From an uncultured Bacteroidales bacterium (lineage in GTDB: Bacteria > Bacteroidota > Bacteroidia > Bacteroidales > WCHB1-69): a DNA stretch of 10,685 nucleotides. Both the position numbers and the translations under genes were made by a program. Below the pieces are notes generated by a model, which had not been told where the DNA came from, ran no database searches, and saw only the letters and a program-made list of their open reading frames with translations. The stretch covers positions 1 to 10,685 of the forward strand of contig CALDIA010000066.1 of the NCBI GenBank assembly GCA_937901455.1, in the 5' to 3' direction. This document shows positions 4,502-10,685 of this stretch, piece by piece; position 1 is the first letter of the stretch, and every line of letters starts with the position of its first letter.

Positions 4502-6349
4502 TTATTCTGATAGGCAAAGACGAAAACCAATATAATTACTACGGGTATCTGGAGTGGAACTATTCCGGGCCGACACCCGACAACCTCCTGCATAATAGTA
4601 CCAACAACCTCCACGAAGTACATAGCTTTTGCCCTTAGAGGGCCCTTGAGGGTTTGTCCGTGACTTTTTAGTGTAGTCACCATAGAAGTCACTACACCAT
4701 TCAAAAACGTTACCACTCATATCGTACATACCTAATTCATTCGGCTGTAACAATTTTACTCCTTTTGTACCTTTGTCATTGGTGTTTTCACTATACCATG
4801 CGACGCAATCAATAAAGTCACTTCCTGCATATTTATTGTTTTTTCCTTTTTTTCCTCCTCTAGCGGCAAATTCCCATTCGGCTTCTGTAGGCAATCGGAA
4901 ATTTCTACCCGTCATCTGGTTAAGCCTTTGGATGAATTCTTGACAATCATCCCAATTAACTTGCTCTACAGGAAGTGTTTTTCCCTTAAAAAAACTAGGG
5001 TTATTACCCATTATTGCTTCCCAAAGTTCTTGGGTCACTTCTGTTTCTGACAAGTAATAGCTGTTTAACGTTACGTTGTGAACTGGTTCTTCGTTATTAA
5101 AGGCGTCATCCTGCTTTTCTAATGCTCCCATTTGAAAAGAACCACCTTCAACAAATATCATCGTGTAACTTACACCATTTACGGTAAAAAGTAAATCTGA
5201 ATTATTGGGGTAACTATTAGAAGAAAATGGAGTTAGACTATCATTCACACCAGAAATATACCTAACCGAACTTGCTTTTTCTAACGTAGCCTTAACAAGT
5301 GCTTGTTCACCTTTTGTGATTATTACGGAATCAATACAGTCATTGTAACCATCCTTTGCTAGACGTATTTCATGTATGCCAATAAGCATTTCTGGTATTG
5401 TTTTAGGCGTAGAACCAGCTTCTTTCCCGTCAATAAAAAGATTGCAGATGTTTGGCGAACATTCCACATTTAATGAGCCATAGATGGGTATAGGGGTTGG
5501 TAATATGATAGTTTGTCCATTCATTTCCGTCGTTATCTCTTTTGAAACAACAGTGGTTTCATGGTTAACTTTTTTACATTCAATCTTGTATGTTCCACTA
5601 CCTAATTGTCCTGTCCATGAACGGACACCCTTCTTAACATTGTTTACCCAAATCTCTGCATCAGCATCCACTTTTAGAGTTACAGTGGCGAAGTTGGGCT
5701 TTAGTGAAAGTGTTACAATTTTGGTATTATTGGGGTCATCCACTGTCACTTTGCCTGTTTCCGAGAAATAATCTGATGCTCTCACGCGATAAGTGTAGGT
5801 ACCAAAATTGACATATTTCATGGCGGTGCCGTCGGCATCCACGCTCCAAAGCTGGTCATCAACTTCAAGAGTGGCGTTAGTGGGCAATAACTGGAAAACC
5901 AAATACTGCTGAGTAGGCGAATTATTGTTCTGTTCCTGTAACGTCATCAACATTGTCCCTTTAACCGTAACTTTGTATGTATGCAACGCCTCCACCCGAG
6001 CGACATAATCCGGCATCCGAAGCTCGTATTGCCCCCATTCGCGGTGCTTGATGCGCAGGTACTTCAGACCTGGCGACACCCACAGCCAAATCTCGCCGTC
6101 GCGGGTGGCGCGTTCCACCACCTCCGAGCCAAGGTCGGGCACGAAGCTGAAGCCTTCGCGCTGGTTGGGCGTGATGTTCTGCGTGGCGATGCGCAGCAAG
6201 GCGCATTGGCGGTCGCTGTGGTCGGCCTTTATCTCCTCCCGCGCTGAAAAGTCGGCGGGCAGCGACTCGACGCTGACAATCTCAAAGTCTTGCGCAGCAA
6301 GGGCAAGGCAAAGCGTGGAAAACAACAGGGTGAACAGTATCTTTTTCAT
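4502..6349 (-). CDS. Exported PEGA-SUMF1/FGE-fold protein, likely DGR target
   Basis: A 615-residue protein. A signal peptide (MKKILF...LALAAQ, about 1-20) is followed by an N-terminal domain of a type often seen in Bacteroidota exported proteins (REWGQYELRMPDYV, 103-116). Next come two PEGA-like beta repeats (about 218-285 and 290-357; the second has LFIDGKEAGSTPKTIPE) and a complete SUMF1/FGE-sulfatase domain (about 395-613). Its motifs are GGSFQMG (402-408), RLPTEAEWEFAARGG (485-499), DMSGNVFEWCSD (543-554), RGGCWYYYAGGC (579-590) and GFRL (608-611). By hand alignment, one of the two active-site cysteines of true formylglycine-generating enzymes is Tyr (Y585) while C590 remains, so enzymatic FGE activity is unlikely. 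The C-type-lectin-like fold suggests binding or display at the cell surface. The C-terminus has a DGR variable-region look (see findings). GC content drops sharply inside the gene. No SD precedes the ATG. Confidence 0.9.
   Translation of the reverse strand: MKKILFTLLFSTLCLALAAQDFEIVSVESLPADFSAREEIKADHSDRQCALLRIATQNITPNQREGFSFVPDLGSEVVERATRDGEIWLWVSPGLKYLRIKHREWGQYELRMPDYVARVEALHTYKVTVKGTMLMTLQEQNNNSPTQQYLVFQLLPTNATLEVDDQLWSVDADGTAMKYVNFGTYTYRVRASDYFSETGKVTVDDPNNTKIVTLSLKPNFATVTLKVDADAEIWVNNVKKGVRSWTGQLGSGTYKIECKKVNHETTVVSKEITTEMNGQTIILPTPIPIYGSLNVECSPNICNLFIDGKEAGSTPKTIPEMLIGIHEIRLAKDGYNDCIDSVIITKGEQALVKATLEKASSVRYISGVNDSLTPFSSNSYPNNSDLLFTVNGVSYTMIFVEGGSFQMGALEKQDDAFNNEEPVHNVTLNSYYLSETEVTQELWEAIMGNNPSFFKGKTLPVEQVNWDDCQEFIQRLNQMTGRNFRLPTEAEWEFAARGGKKGKNNKYAGSDFIDCVAWYSENTNDKGTKGVKLLQPNELGMYDMSGNVFEWCSDFYGDYTKKSRTNPQGPSKGKSYVLRGGCWYYYAGGCRVSARNSSTPDTRSNYIGFRLCLSE
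4520..4615 (-). other. Candidate DGR variable region (VR)
   Basis: Codons for residues 579-610 end the C-type-lectin-fold domain. Where related DGR targets usually have runs of Asn (AAY) codons, this gene has Tyr TAC/TAT, Gly GGT, Ser AGT, Ala GCC, Thr ACC and Cys TGT. Each differs from AAY or AGY only at the positions of adenines, the footprint of adenine-specific mutagenic retrohoming. The framework residues between them (CRVS, R, PD, IGFRL) look unaltered. No matching template repeat or reverse transcriptase lies in this window, so the call rests on codon pattern and fold position. Confidence 0.5.
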
Positions 6350-6428
6350 TGGCTATCGGATTTGCGTGAATGAGCCTACAAAATAACAGAATTTTGTGTT
6401 ACAACGAATCAACATCAGGCATTTTTCC

Positions 6429-6473
6429 AAAAAAGGCGAAGGCTGCCTCGTCCCTTGGCATCGCCCTCGCCTT
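6429..6473 (-). terminator. Possible terminator after the lipoprotein gene
   Basis: On the minus strand, AAGGCGA (6467-6473) pairs with TCGCCTT (6433-6439) across a 27-base loop that can itself form GGC/GCC pairs. A run of six T follows (6429-6434, partly overlapping the stem). It lies about 20-65 bases after the lipoprotein stop. The long loop makes this uncertain. Confidence 0.4.
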
Positions 6474-6493
6474 GCGTGTCGCTTGCATGGTCG

Positions 6494-7126
6494 TCAGAAC
6501 CCCAAAATCCTATCCAACTGCTTCGAGAGGTCGTCGGCTTTCTTTTCCAAGTCTTCCCGCATGGTCTGCTTAAGAATGTCCATAGCCATGTCGTGGCTGT
6601 AATAAACAATAGTACGCACTTCCACGTTGCCATTTTCAAGGTCACGATACATCTTCACGGGGATAATCACCCTACCTAACTTTTGGGATATCAGATTCTT
6701 GCTGGCTGCTACGCTTTCCGCTAACGAAGCTGCTTGCTTTTGCGAAAGCTGTTTGTTGCCCAACTTCGTGTCGATCAACTCGGTAATCTCGGTCTCGATC
6801 TTGGCCGCGAGGTCGAGCTTGGCAAGGTTGGTGGCTTGGAAAAGGGCGGCATCGTAGGTCTCGCCCACCGTCATGGCCTCGCCCGACACAAACTTCTCAT
6901 AGCCTTTGTCGTCTTTCTCCAAGGCCTTGGAATAGGCTTCCTTCAACTGAAGGTCCATGGCGATGTTGCCCGGGGCGACCTTCCAGCCGTCTTTCTTCAA
7001 CTGCCTCACTTCCTTCTTGATGGATTTCTCCGCCTTTTTCTGGTCTTTGGTGAGGTTTTGCGAGGCGCAACTGGTCGTCATGACCACTGAGAGTGCAAGC
7101 GCCAAAAGTGTTCTTAGCTTTTTCAT
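6494..7126 (-). CDS. Putative lipoprotein, LPP20-like
   Basis: A 210-residue protein with a lipoprotein-type leader: MKKLRTLLALALSVVMTTSC, with the lipid-modified Cys at position 20 (lipobox-like TTSC). A lysine-rich helix follows (27-46, probable coiled coil). A central part (about 88-180) has regularly spaced alanines (YDAALFQATNLAKLDLAAKI, 91-110) and a closing strand (VEVRTIVYYSHDMA, 168-181), which recalls the LPP20/FlgO-type lipoprotein fold; this family link is tentative. The C-terminus is again charged and helical. It probably sits on the outer membrane or periplasmic face. Its own -7 box lies upstream, and the SUMF1 gene follows after 144 bases with a possible terminator between, so the two need not be one operon. 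No enzymatic motif is visible. Confidence 0.75.
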   Translation of the reverse strand: MKKLRTLLALALSVVMTTSCASQNLTKDQKKAEKSIKKEVRQLKKDGWKVAPGNIAMDLQLKEAYSKALEKDDKGYEKFVSGEAMTVGETYDAALFQATNLAKLDLAAKIETEITELIDTKLGNKQLSQKQAASLAESVAASKNLISQKLGRVIIPVKMYRDLENGNVEVRTIVYYSHDMAMDILKQTMREDLEKKADDLSKQLDRILGF

Positions 7127-7203
7127 TTCGTTTTCCTTTCTTTTACTTTAACTTATGATTAACTGTTTTGTTTGGTCTTTGTCCAATAGTGCCTTTCATG
7201 TCT

Positions 7204-7211
7204 CAAAATTA
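7204..7211 (-). promoter_or_regulatory. Bacteroidota -7 box upstream of the lipoprotein gene
   Basis: The minus strand reads TAATTTTG, a full TAnnTTTG match, 77 bases before the lipoprotein ATG. No TTTG is found at the expected -33 spacing; a run of nine T lies just upstream. It suggests the lipoprotein is transcribed separately from the sigma/anti-sigma genes. Confidence 0.5.
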
Positions 7212-7252
7212 GTCCAAAAAAAAATCCGAATTATTTTCAATTGTTTTGTAAC

Positions 7253-8080
7253 TCATTGGTTTTCACCTAACATAATCGTCCAAGGTTCAGAGGCGGAAGG
7301 GCGGTAATAGCCTTCCCAAACGGGATAGCCCTCGGCAAACACCTGCACGAGCTGCGACTTGTCCTGCTTGGCAAACGGGATGTCGATGCGGAACCGGCCA
7401 AAGGCGTCGGTCTGGGTGTCCATGTCCTGAAGGCGCCCCGTGGCGTTGACGATCGGCTCGCCGGACTTGAAGTCGGTCACCCGACCGAAGACCACGCCCA
7501 ATTCGTTGTTGCGACGGATGGCAAGGCTGCTGGCCTTCTGTACCGGCACGACCGTATCGATGGGAAGGTAGCCCTCGGCCTCAAACACGAGGTGAACCGG
7601 CGCGTGCCTGTATTTATAAGGTATGTCGTCGAGGAACACCGTTGGATTCTTGCCATTTACCTGAAAGGTTTGTGCGGCATTATCGGCATATTCGCAATAA
7701 AGTGTGCCGTTCTCAAAAGGCAAAGCAGGAATACTATTGGCTGTATCTTCACACACACTCACTTTCATGTGCAATGGCGTGGAGATTCGCCATATCCAGA
7801 AACATACAGCGGCAATGATGGCTAACACAATACCACCAGAAACGTAAAGCCTTATTTTGCGTTTGCGTTGTATCTTTTCGTCAAGGATGATGCCTTCGGA
7901 CACAAGACGTTTGACGAGATTCACATATGCCAATTCCGTTCGGGCAAGAAACATATCGTCCATGGCCTCGTTGTTGCCTGAAAGATAAGCTTCAACGGCA
8001 GCACGCTCCTCGTCGGTTACGTTTCCTTCCATGTAACAAGCCATCAACTCATCCGTGATTTCAATTCTGTCGTTGTTCAT
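7253..8080 (-). CDS. Membrane anti-sigma-like protein with CarboxypepD_reg-like domain
   Basis: A 275-residue single-pass membrane protein. The N-terminal cytoplasmic part (MNNDRIEITDELMACYMEGN, then an acidic helix to about 50) resembles the short sigma-binding region of Bacteroidota anti-sigma factors. It lacks the His-Cys-Cys zinc motif. A basic patch (KIQRKRKIR, 69-77) precedes one transmembrane helix (about 78-98), giving N-in, C-out topology. The outer part ends in a CarboxypepD_reg-like beta domain (VVFGRVTDFKSGEPI, 196-210; DTQTDAFGRFRIDIP, 221-235). The ATG overlaps the sigma stop as ATGA, so translation is coupled. The likely role is to hold the sigma factor and release it on an envelope signal; that is inferred from arrangement, not from a full anti-sigma motif. 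Confidence 0.75.
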   Translation of the reverse strand: MNNDRIEITDELMACYMEGNVTDEERAAVEAYLSGNNEAMDDMFLARTELAYVNLVKRLVSEGIILDEKIQRKRKIRLYVSGGIVLAIIAAVCFWIWRISTPLHMKVSVCEDTANSIPALPFENGTLYCEYADNAAQTFQVNGKNPTVFLDDIPYKYRHAPVHLVFEAEGYLPIDTVVPVQKASSLAIRRNNELGVVFGRVTDFKSGEPIVNATGRLQDMDTQTDAFGRFRIDIPFAKQDKSQLVQVFAEGYPVWEGYYRPSASEPWTIMLGENQ

Positions 8081-8661
8081 ATCTCTTTGTCTTTCAATAG
8101 GGTTCTCAATTCCATTCTTGCTTTCTTCGTCAGGTTATAGACCGCCGCGACGGTGCATCCCATCTCGGCGGCGATGTCGTCGGCGCTCTTGCCCGTCAGT
8201 TCGGCCAACAGCGCGTAACGCTCGCGTGGCTTGGAGAGCCGGTCGATGGCCTTGTAGAGTTCGAGGCGGGTCATCTCGTGGATGATGTCGTAGTCGTCGG
8301 TCTCGTCCTTTTGGGTCTCCACGATCAATTGAGGTTCGACGGCCACTAATTTAGTCTGGCTAAGTCGTTTTTTCCTGAAAAACCGTACCGCGATGACCGT
8401 CAGCCAAGTGTTGAGCGACGACTTGAAGCCGAACTTGCGCAAGCGGTCCCAGTCGTTCTCGCTGAGGTAGAGATACAACTCGCCAATCAGTTCCTCTTTC
8501 CGTCCTTGCGACTGGAACATGCTGTGGATGATGTGGGCAAACATGCCGTTGCAGCGATGGAAAAACACGTATTCAACCGCCTCCTTGTCGTTGGCCAAAA
8601 GCAAGCCGACCAAGGCGCGGTCGTCGAGGCTGTCGAAATAAGCTATTCTCTTGTCGTACAT
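8077..8661 (-). CDS. ECF-type RNA polymerase sigma factor
   Basis: A 194-residue sigma-70 family protein with region 2 at about 27-100 (AVEYVFFHRC..., and the DNA-melting/-10 part NTWLTVIAVRFFRKKRL, 84-100). Region 4 is at about 135-190 (AIDRLSKPRERYALLAELTG, then a helix-turn-helix SADDIAAEMGCTVAAVYNLT, 159-178). No region 3 or 1.1 is present, as in ECF sigmas. The length is typical. It starts 9 bases after the stop of the exported CarboxypepD_reg-like gene and overlaps the anti-sigma-like gene by 4 bases, so the three genes probably form one transcript. Targets are unknown; neighbouring envelope genes are candidates. Confidence 0.9.
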   Translation of the reverse strand: MYDKRIAYFDSLDDRALVGLLLANDKEAVEYVFFHRCNGMFAHIIHSMFQSQGRKEELIGELYLYLSENDWDRLRKFGFKSSLNTWLTVIAVRFFRKKRLSQTKLVAVEPQLIVETQKDETDDYDIIHEMTRLELYKAIDRLSKPRERYALLAELTGKSADDIAAEMGCTVAAVYNLTKKARMELRTLLKDKEI

Positions 8662-8670
8662 AAACGGTGG

Positions 8671-9687
8671 TCAATTTTCAAGCAACTGCCTTATCTTGTC
8701 GATCTTGTCCTGCACCTCGACACCTTCCATCACGTTCAGCATCTCATACATCCGCAAGGCCTTGGTGAGGTATTTCTTGGAAGCCTCGTCCCAGCCTTTC
8801 TCCTTGTAAAGCACGCCGAGATAGGCGCACGACTTGGCGTATTTTGCGCCGGAAACGGCGAAGTCGCCTTCAAACAGGTTGGCATAGGTTTGCAGAACCA
8901 TGATGTCGGAATAGAGCGAATCGGACGTGGGGATGGAATCCAAGCCCGCCTTGGGCAGCATTTCCTCGTGTTCTTCCAAGGGATAGGCGGAAGTGAAGTC
9001 GGTATAGGCTTGCAGTACGGTTTCGTAGGGCTTGCCGTCCACCAAGGCCATGGCACCTTCCATGTCGTTGGCTTTCAGCTTGGAGACAAGCTCCACCGTC
9101 GCATCGTCCCTGTCATCCTCGTTGACCCGCGCGAAGGCGTAGGCGTAGTCGACCATGCTTTGGTAGGCGCGTTGCAGTTCGTTTTCGGCCTCCAATTTCC
9201 AGTATTGGTATTCGGGCAGCGAAATGCTGTGGTTGGCATAATGCTCGTCGAGAATCCGCATCGTGGCGTCGTGGCGCGAAATGCAGGCGGTTTCCAAGAG
9301 GTCGTAGTAGCGCATCCTCGCCTCGTTGATTTTGGCGGTGGGCGCCATCACGATGCGCAGCGTGTCGCGGTCGGTGAGCGTCCAGCCGTCGCGGGTGACG
9401 TGGATGTTGACCACCTCATAACCATATTTCCTTGCCTTCAAGCCATGAATCACATCGCCCGTTTGGTGTTCGCCGAAGCTCATCCTGAACACGCCGAAGG
9501 CATCGCTCGAAGTGGGATGGCAGTCGTGCGCCGACGGCACCGTAACGGAAACGCCGCTCAGCGTCTTGCCCTTGGAGTTCATCTCCAACACCTTGCCATA
9601 TTGCACCATCTGCGCCGAAGCCTTCCCGTTGACGAGGAAGGCGAGCAAAAGAAGGCCGTAAAGCAGAAAATGTATCGTCCTATTCAT
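8671..9687 (-). CDS. Exported CarboxypepD_reg-like protein with helical C-terminal domain
   Basis: 338 residues from the ATG at 9687. An upstream in-frame extension to 9879 is rejected because the signal peptide begins here and a -7 box sits just upstream. The signal peptide is MNRTIHFLLYGLLLLAFLVN plus GKASAQ (cleavage near 26). A beta domain of CarboxypepD_reg type follows (about 28-115; GKTLSGVSVTVPS, 40-52; SDAFGVFRMSF, 61-71). The rest (about 120-338) is helical, and its end (SCAYLGVLYKEKGWDEASKK, 286-305, then YLTKALRMYEML) looks like a TPR unit. No catalytic motif is seen. As first gene of the sigma operon it may be the periplasmic partner or sensor for the anti-sigma-like protein; this is inference. 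Confidence 0.78.
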   Translation of the reverse strand: MNRTIHFLLYGLLLLAFLVNGKASAQMVQYGKVLEMNSKGKTLSGVSVTVPSAHDCHPTSSDAFGVFRMSFGEHQTGDVIHGLKARKYGYEVVNIHVTRDGWTLTDRDTLRIVMAPTAKINEARMRYYDLLETACISRHDATMRILDEHYANHSISLPEYQYWKLEAENELQRAYQSMVDYAYAFARVNEDDRDDATVELVSKLKANDMEGAMALVDGKPYETVLQAYTDFTSAYPLEEHEEMLPKAGLDSIPTSDSLYSDIMVLQTYANLFEGDFAVSGAKYAKSCAYLGVLYKEKGWDEASKKYLTKALRMYEMLNVMEGVEVQDKIDKIRQLLEN

Positions 9688-9706
9688 AAAATGCAGTTTT
9701 GATGCG

Positions 9707-9714
9707 CAAAGATA
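9707..9714 (-). promoter_or_regulatory. Bacteroidota -7 box for the sigma operon
   Basis: The minus strand reads TATCTTTG, a full TAnnTTTG match, ending 19 bases before the ATG at 9687. This implies a very short leader. At 21-base spacing upstream there is TTTA, a near match to the -33 TTTG. It sits between the transglutaminase stop and this gene. Confidence 0.6.
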
Positions 9715-9734
9715 CGACTTTATCTCACACGAAA

Positions 9735-10667
9735 CTAAAAAGGTATCACCGTCGCGGTGTGTTTCCTCATGCTTGGCATGGTCATGCCGATGTCGGCTCC
9801 GATATAGGTCGGGTCGCAAGCCACATATTTCTTGCCGTCGAGCAACAGATAGTCGCCCGCGACATCCTCCGTAAAGCACACCGCCGTAGAGAGGTGTTCG
9901 GGATAATCGAGCAGCACCACGTCCAAGCCCATCAACTCACGCACCAAACAGGCGAAAAGGATGGAACGGTCTTCGCAGTCGCAGAAAGGATAATACAGCG
10001 ACTCGTCGGGATAAAGCGGACGCTCGTAGCCGAACTGCTGTTGGTCGGTGGCATAGTCAAAGCCGGTCTGCACAAAGTTGAGCAGGATGTTTGCGGCCTG
10101 CGCCTGGGTCTTGCCTTCGATGGCTTCGCGCAAGGCCGGATAGAGTGCGTCCTTGGCCATGTCGCTCAGCGAGGCCTTCGAGTAAAGCTGCCACTCGGAA
10201 TTGACCGGACAACTGTTGAAGAAATCGATCAGGTTTTGGTTCAAGACGACGGTGGCCTTCGCTTGTGTGAAGCGTTTTGAGCCAATCGTCCTTGGGTTGG
10301 TCTTTTTGACGGACAGTTTGGGTTGGGTCATGTCGAGGCTCATCAGCTTCTCCTTGGGGAAAGGCTGGTTGTAGATTTGCATGGCGCGACAATCCATGGA
10401 ACGGTCGAAGCAATAGTATTGCACATCATTAATCCTGAAATACCTGTAGTGGTAGATTTTCTCGTTGGAGCCGACCAAGACGCAAAGCCGGTCGTCAGCC
10501 CTTCCGATGCGCATCTGGTAGCCCGACTGGGTGAGCAGAAAAAGATGCAACACAACGGCCTCGTTGGTGTGGCCGCCGCAGAAGGATTCGGCCACCTGCT
10601 CGGTCATCATCACATAGCCCCAATCGCAAAGATTGAGGTCGGTGCGGTAGCGCAGCTTCTTTTTCAC
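9735..10667 (-). CDS. Transglutaminase-like protein, 5' end uncertain
   Basis: 310 codons from a GTG. The C-terminal half is a transglutaminase/cysteine-protease-like domain with the Cys-His-Asp triad visible: CDCEDRSILFACLVREL (229-245, catalytic C231), YPEHLSTAV (H258) and ACDPTYIG (D285). The part before it (LNLCDWGYVMMTEQVAESF, 11-29; VLHLFLLTQSGYQMRIGRAD, 39-58) resembles the middle of larger Bacteroidota proteins of this kind, which usually have an N-terminal export signal and more residues. Here no signal peptide is seen, no SD precedes the GTG, and an in-frame TGA lies directly before it. The gene may therefore continue upstream in another frame (see findings). The 47-base gap to the next gene contains a promoter box, so they may be separately transcribed. 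Confidence 0.75.
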   Translation of the reverse strand: MKKKLRYRTDLNLCDWGYVMMTEQVAESFCGGHTNEAVVLHLFLLTQSGYQMRIGRADDRLCVLVGSNEKIYHYRYFRINDVQYYCFDRSMDCRAMQIYNQPFPKEKLMSLDMTQPKLSVKKTNPRTIGSKRFTQAKATVVLNQNLIDFFNSCPVNSEWQLYSKASLSDMAKDALYPALREAIEGKTQAQAANILLNFVQTGFDYATDQQQFGYERPLYPDESLYYPFCDCEDRSILFACLVRELMGLDVVLLDYPEHLSTAVCFTEDVAGDYLLLDGKKYVACDPTYIGADIGMTMPSMRKHTATVIPF

Positions 10668-10685
10668 TCAGATAGTTCTTGGCCA

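Noticed and set aside
4441..4716. 91-codon minus-strand frame over the VR region
   Set aside because: It is out of frame with the SUMF1 domain, whose conserved motifs run to the stop at 4502.
4502..6349. Assignment as a true formylglycine-generating enzyme
   Set aside because: One of the two active-site cysteine positions is Tyr, no sulfatase gene is nearby, and the PEGA repeats and variable C-terminus point to a binding role.
8506..9702. Long plus-strand open frame of 398 codons opposite the sigma operon
   Set aside because: It lies antisense to genes with a signal peptide, CarboxypepD_reg-like domain and sigma region 2. Its His/Val/Gly-rich product has no domain and is a typical shadow of GC-rich codons.
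9688..9879. 64-residue N-terminal extension of the exported CarboxypepD_reg-like protein
   Set aside because: It overlaps the end of the transglutaminase-like gene, is Arg/His-rich without domain features, and precedes a clear signal peptide and -7 box that set the start at 9687.
9699..10280. Plus-strand open frame of 193 codons opposite the transglutaminase-like gene
   Set aside because: The opposite strand holds the Cys-His-Asp triad, and this frame has no recognisable motif.

Overview
The window looks like chromosomal DNA of a member of the Bacteroidota, most likely Bacteroidales. Evidence: promoter-like boxes of the Bacteroidota TAnnTTTG type, many genes without a Shine-Dalgarno sequence, CarboxypepD_reg-like and PEGA/SUMF1 exported proteins, and an ECF sigma/anti-sigma pair of Bacteroidota style. 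No rRNA, tRNA, CRISPR array, integrase or transposase gene was seen. Genus cannot be fixed from the sequence.

Layout. (1) 28-1949, plus strand: a tightly coupled pair, an SMC/OLD-like AAA ATPase followed by a DUF4276 (TOPRIM-like) protein, with a 7-base overlap. (2) 1950-2670: no convincing gene, but several hairpin-forming repeats and an orphan minus-strand promoter and SD. (3) 2671-4428, minus strand: an AT-rich pair, a DUF3644 protein carrying a HEPN-type RNxxxH motif followed by an HNH endonuclease. (4) 4502-6349, minus: an exported PEGA + SUMF1/FGE-fold protein whose last ~30 residues look like the variable region of a diversity-generating retroelement (DGR) target. (5) 6494-7126, minus: a lipoprotein. 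(6) 7253-9687, minus: an operon of an exported CarboxypepD_reg-like protein, an ECF-type sigma factor and a membrane anti-sigma-like protein. (7) 9735-10667, minus: a transglutaminase-like protein whose 5' end is uncertain at the window edge.

How it may fit together. The right half (GC-rich, all minus strand) reads as a cell-envelope module: an ECF sigma circuit next to exported and lipid-anchored proteins, ending in a possibly hypervariable display protein. The left half reads as an accessory segment with two different two-gene cassettes that resemble phage-defence or toxin-like systems, pointing at each other across a repeat-rich spacer. The most interesting points are the DGR-like C-terminus without a visible template or reverse transcriptase, the DUF3644(HEPN-like)-HNH pair sitting directly downstream of it, and the AAA-DUF4276 pair that parallels known ATPase/TOPRIM defence systems. 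All defence roles are inferences from domain content and position.
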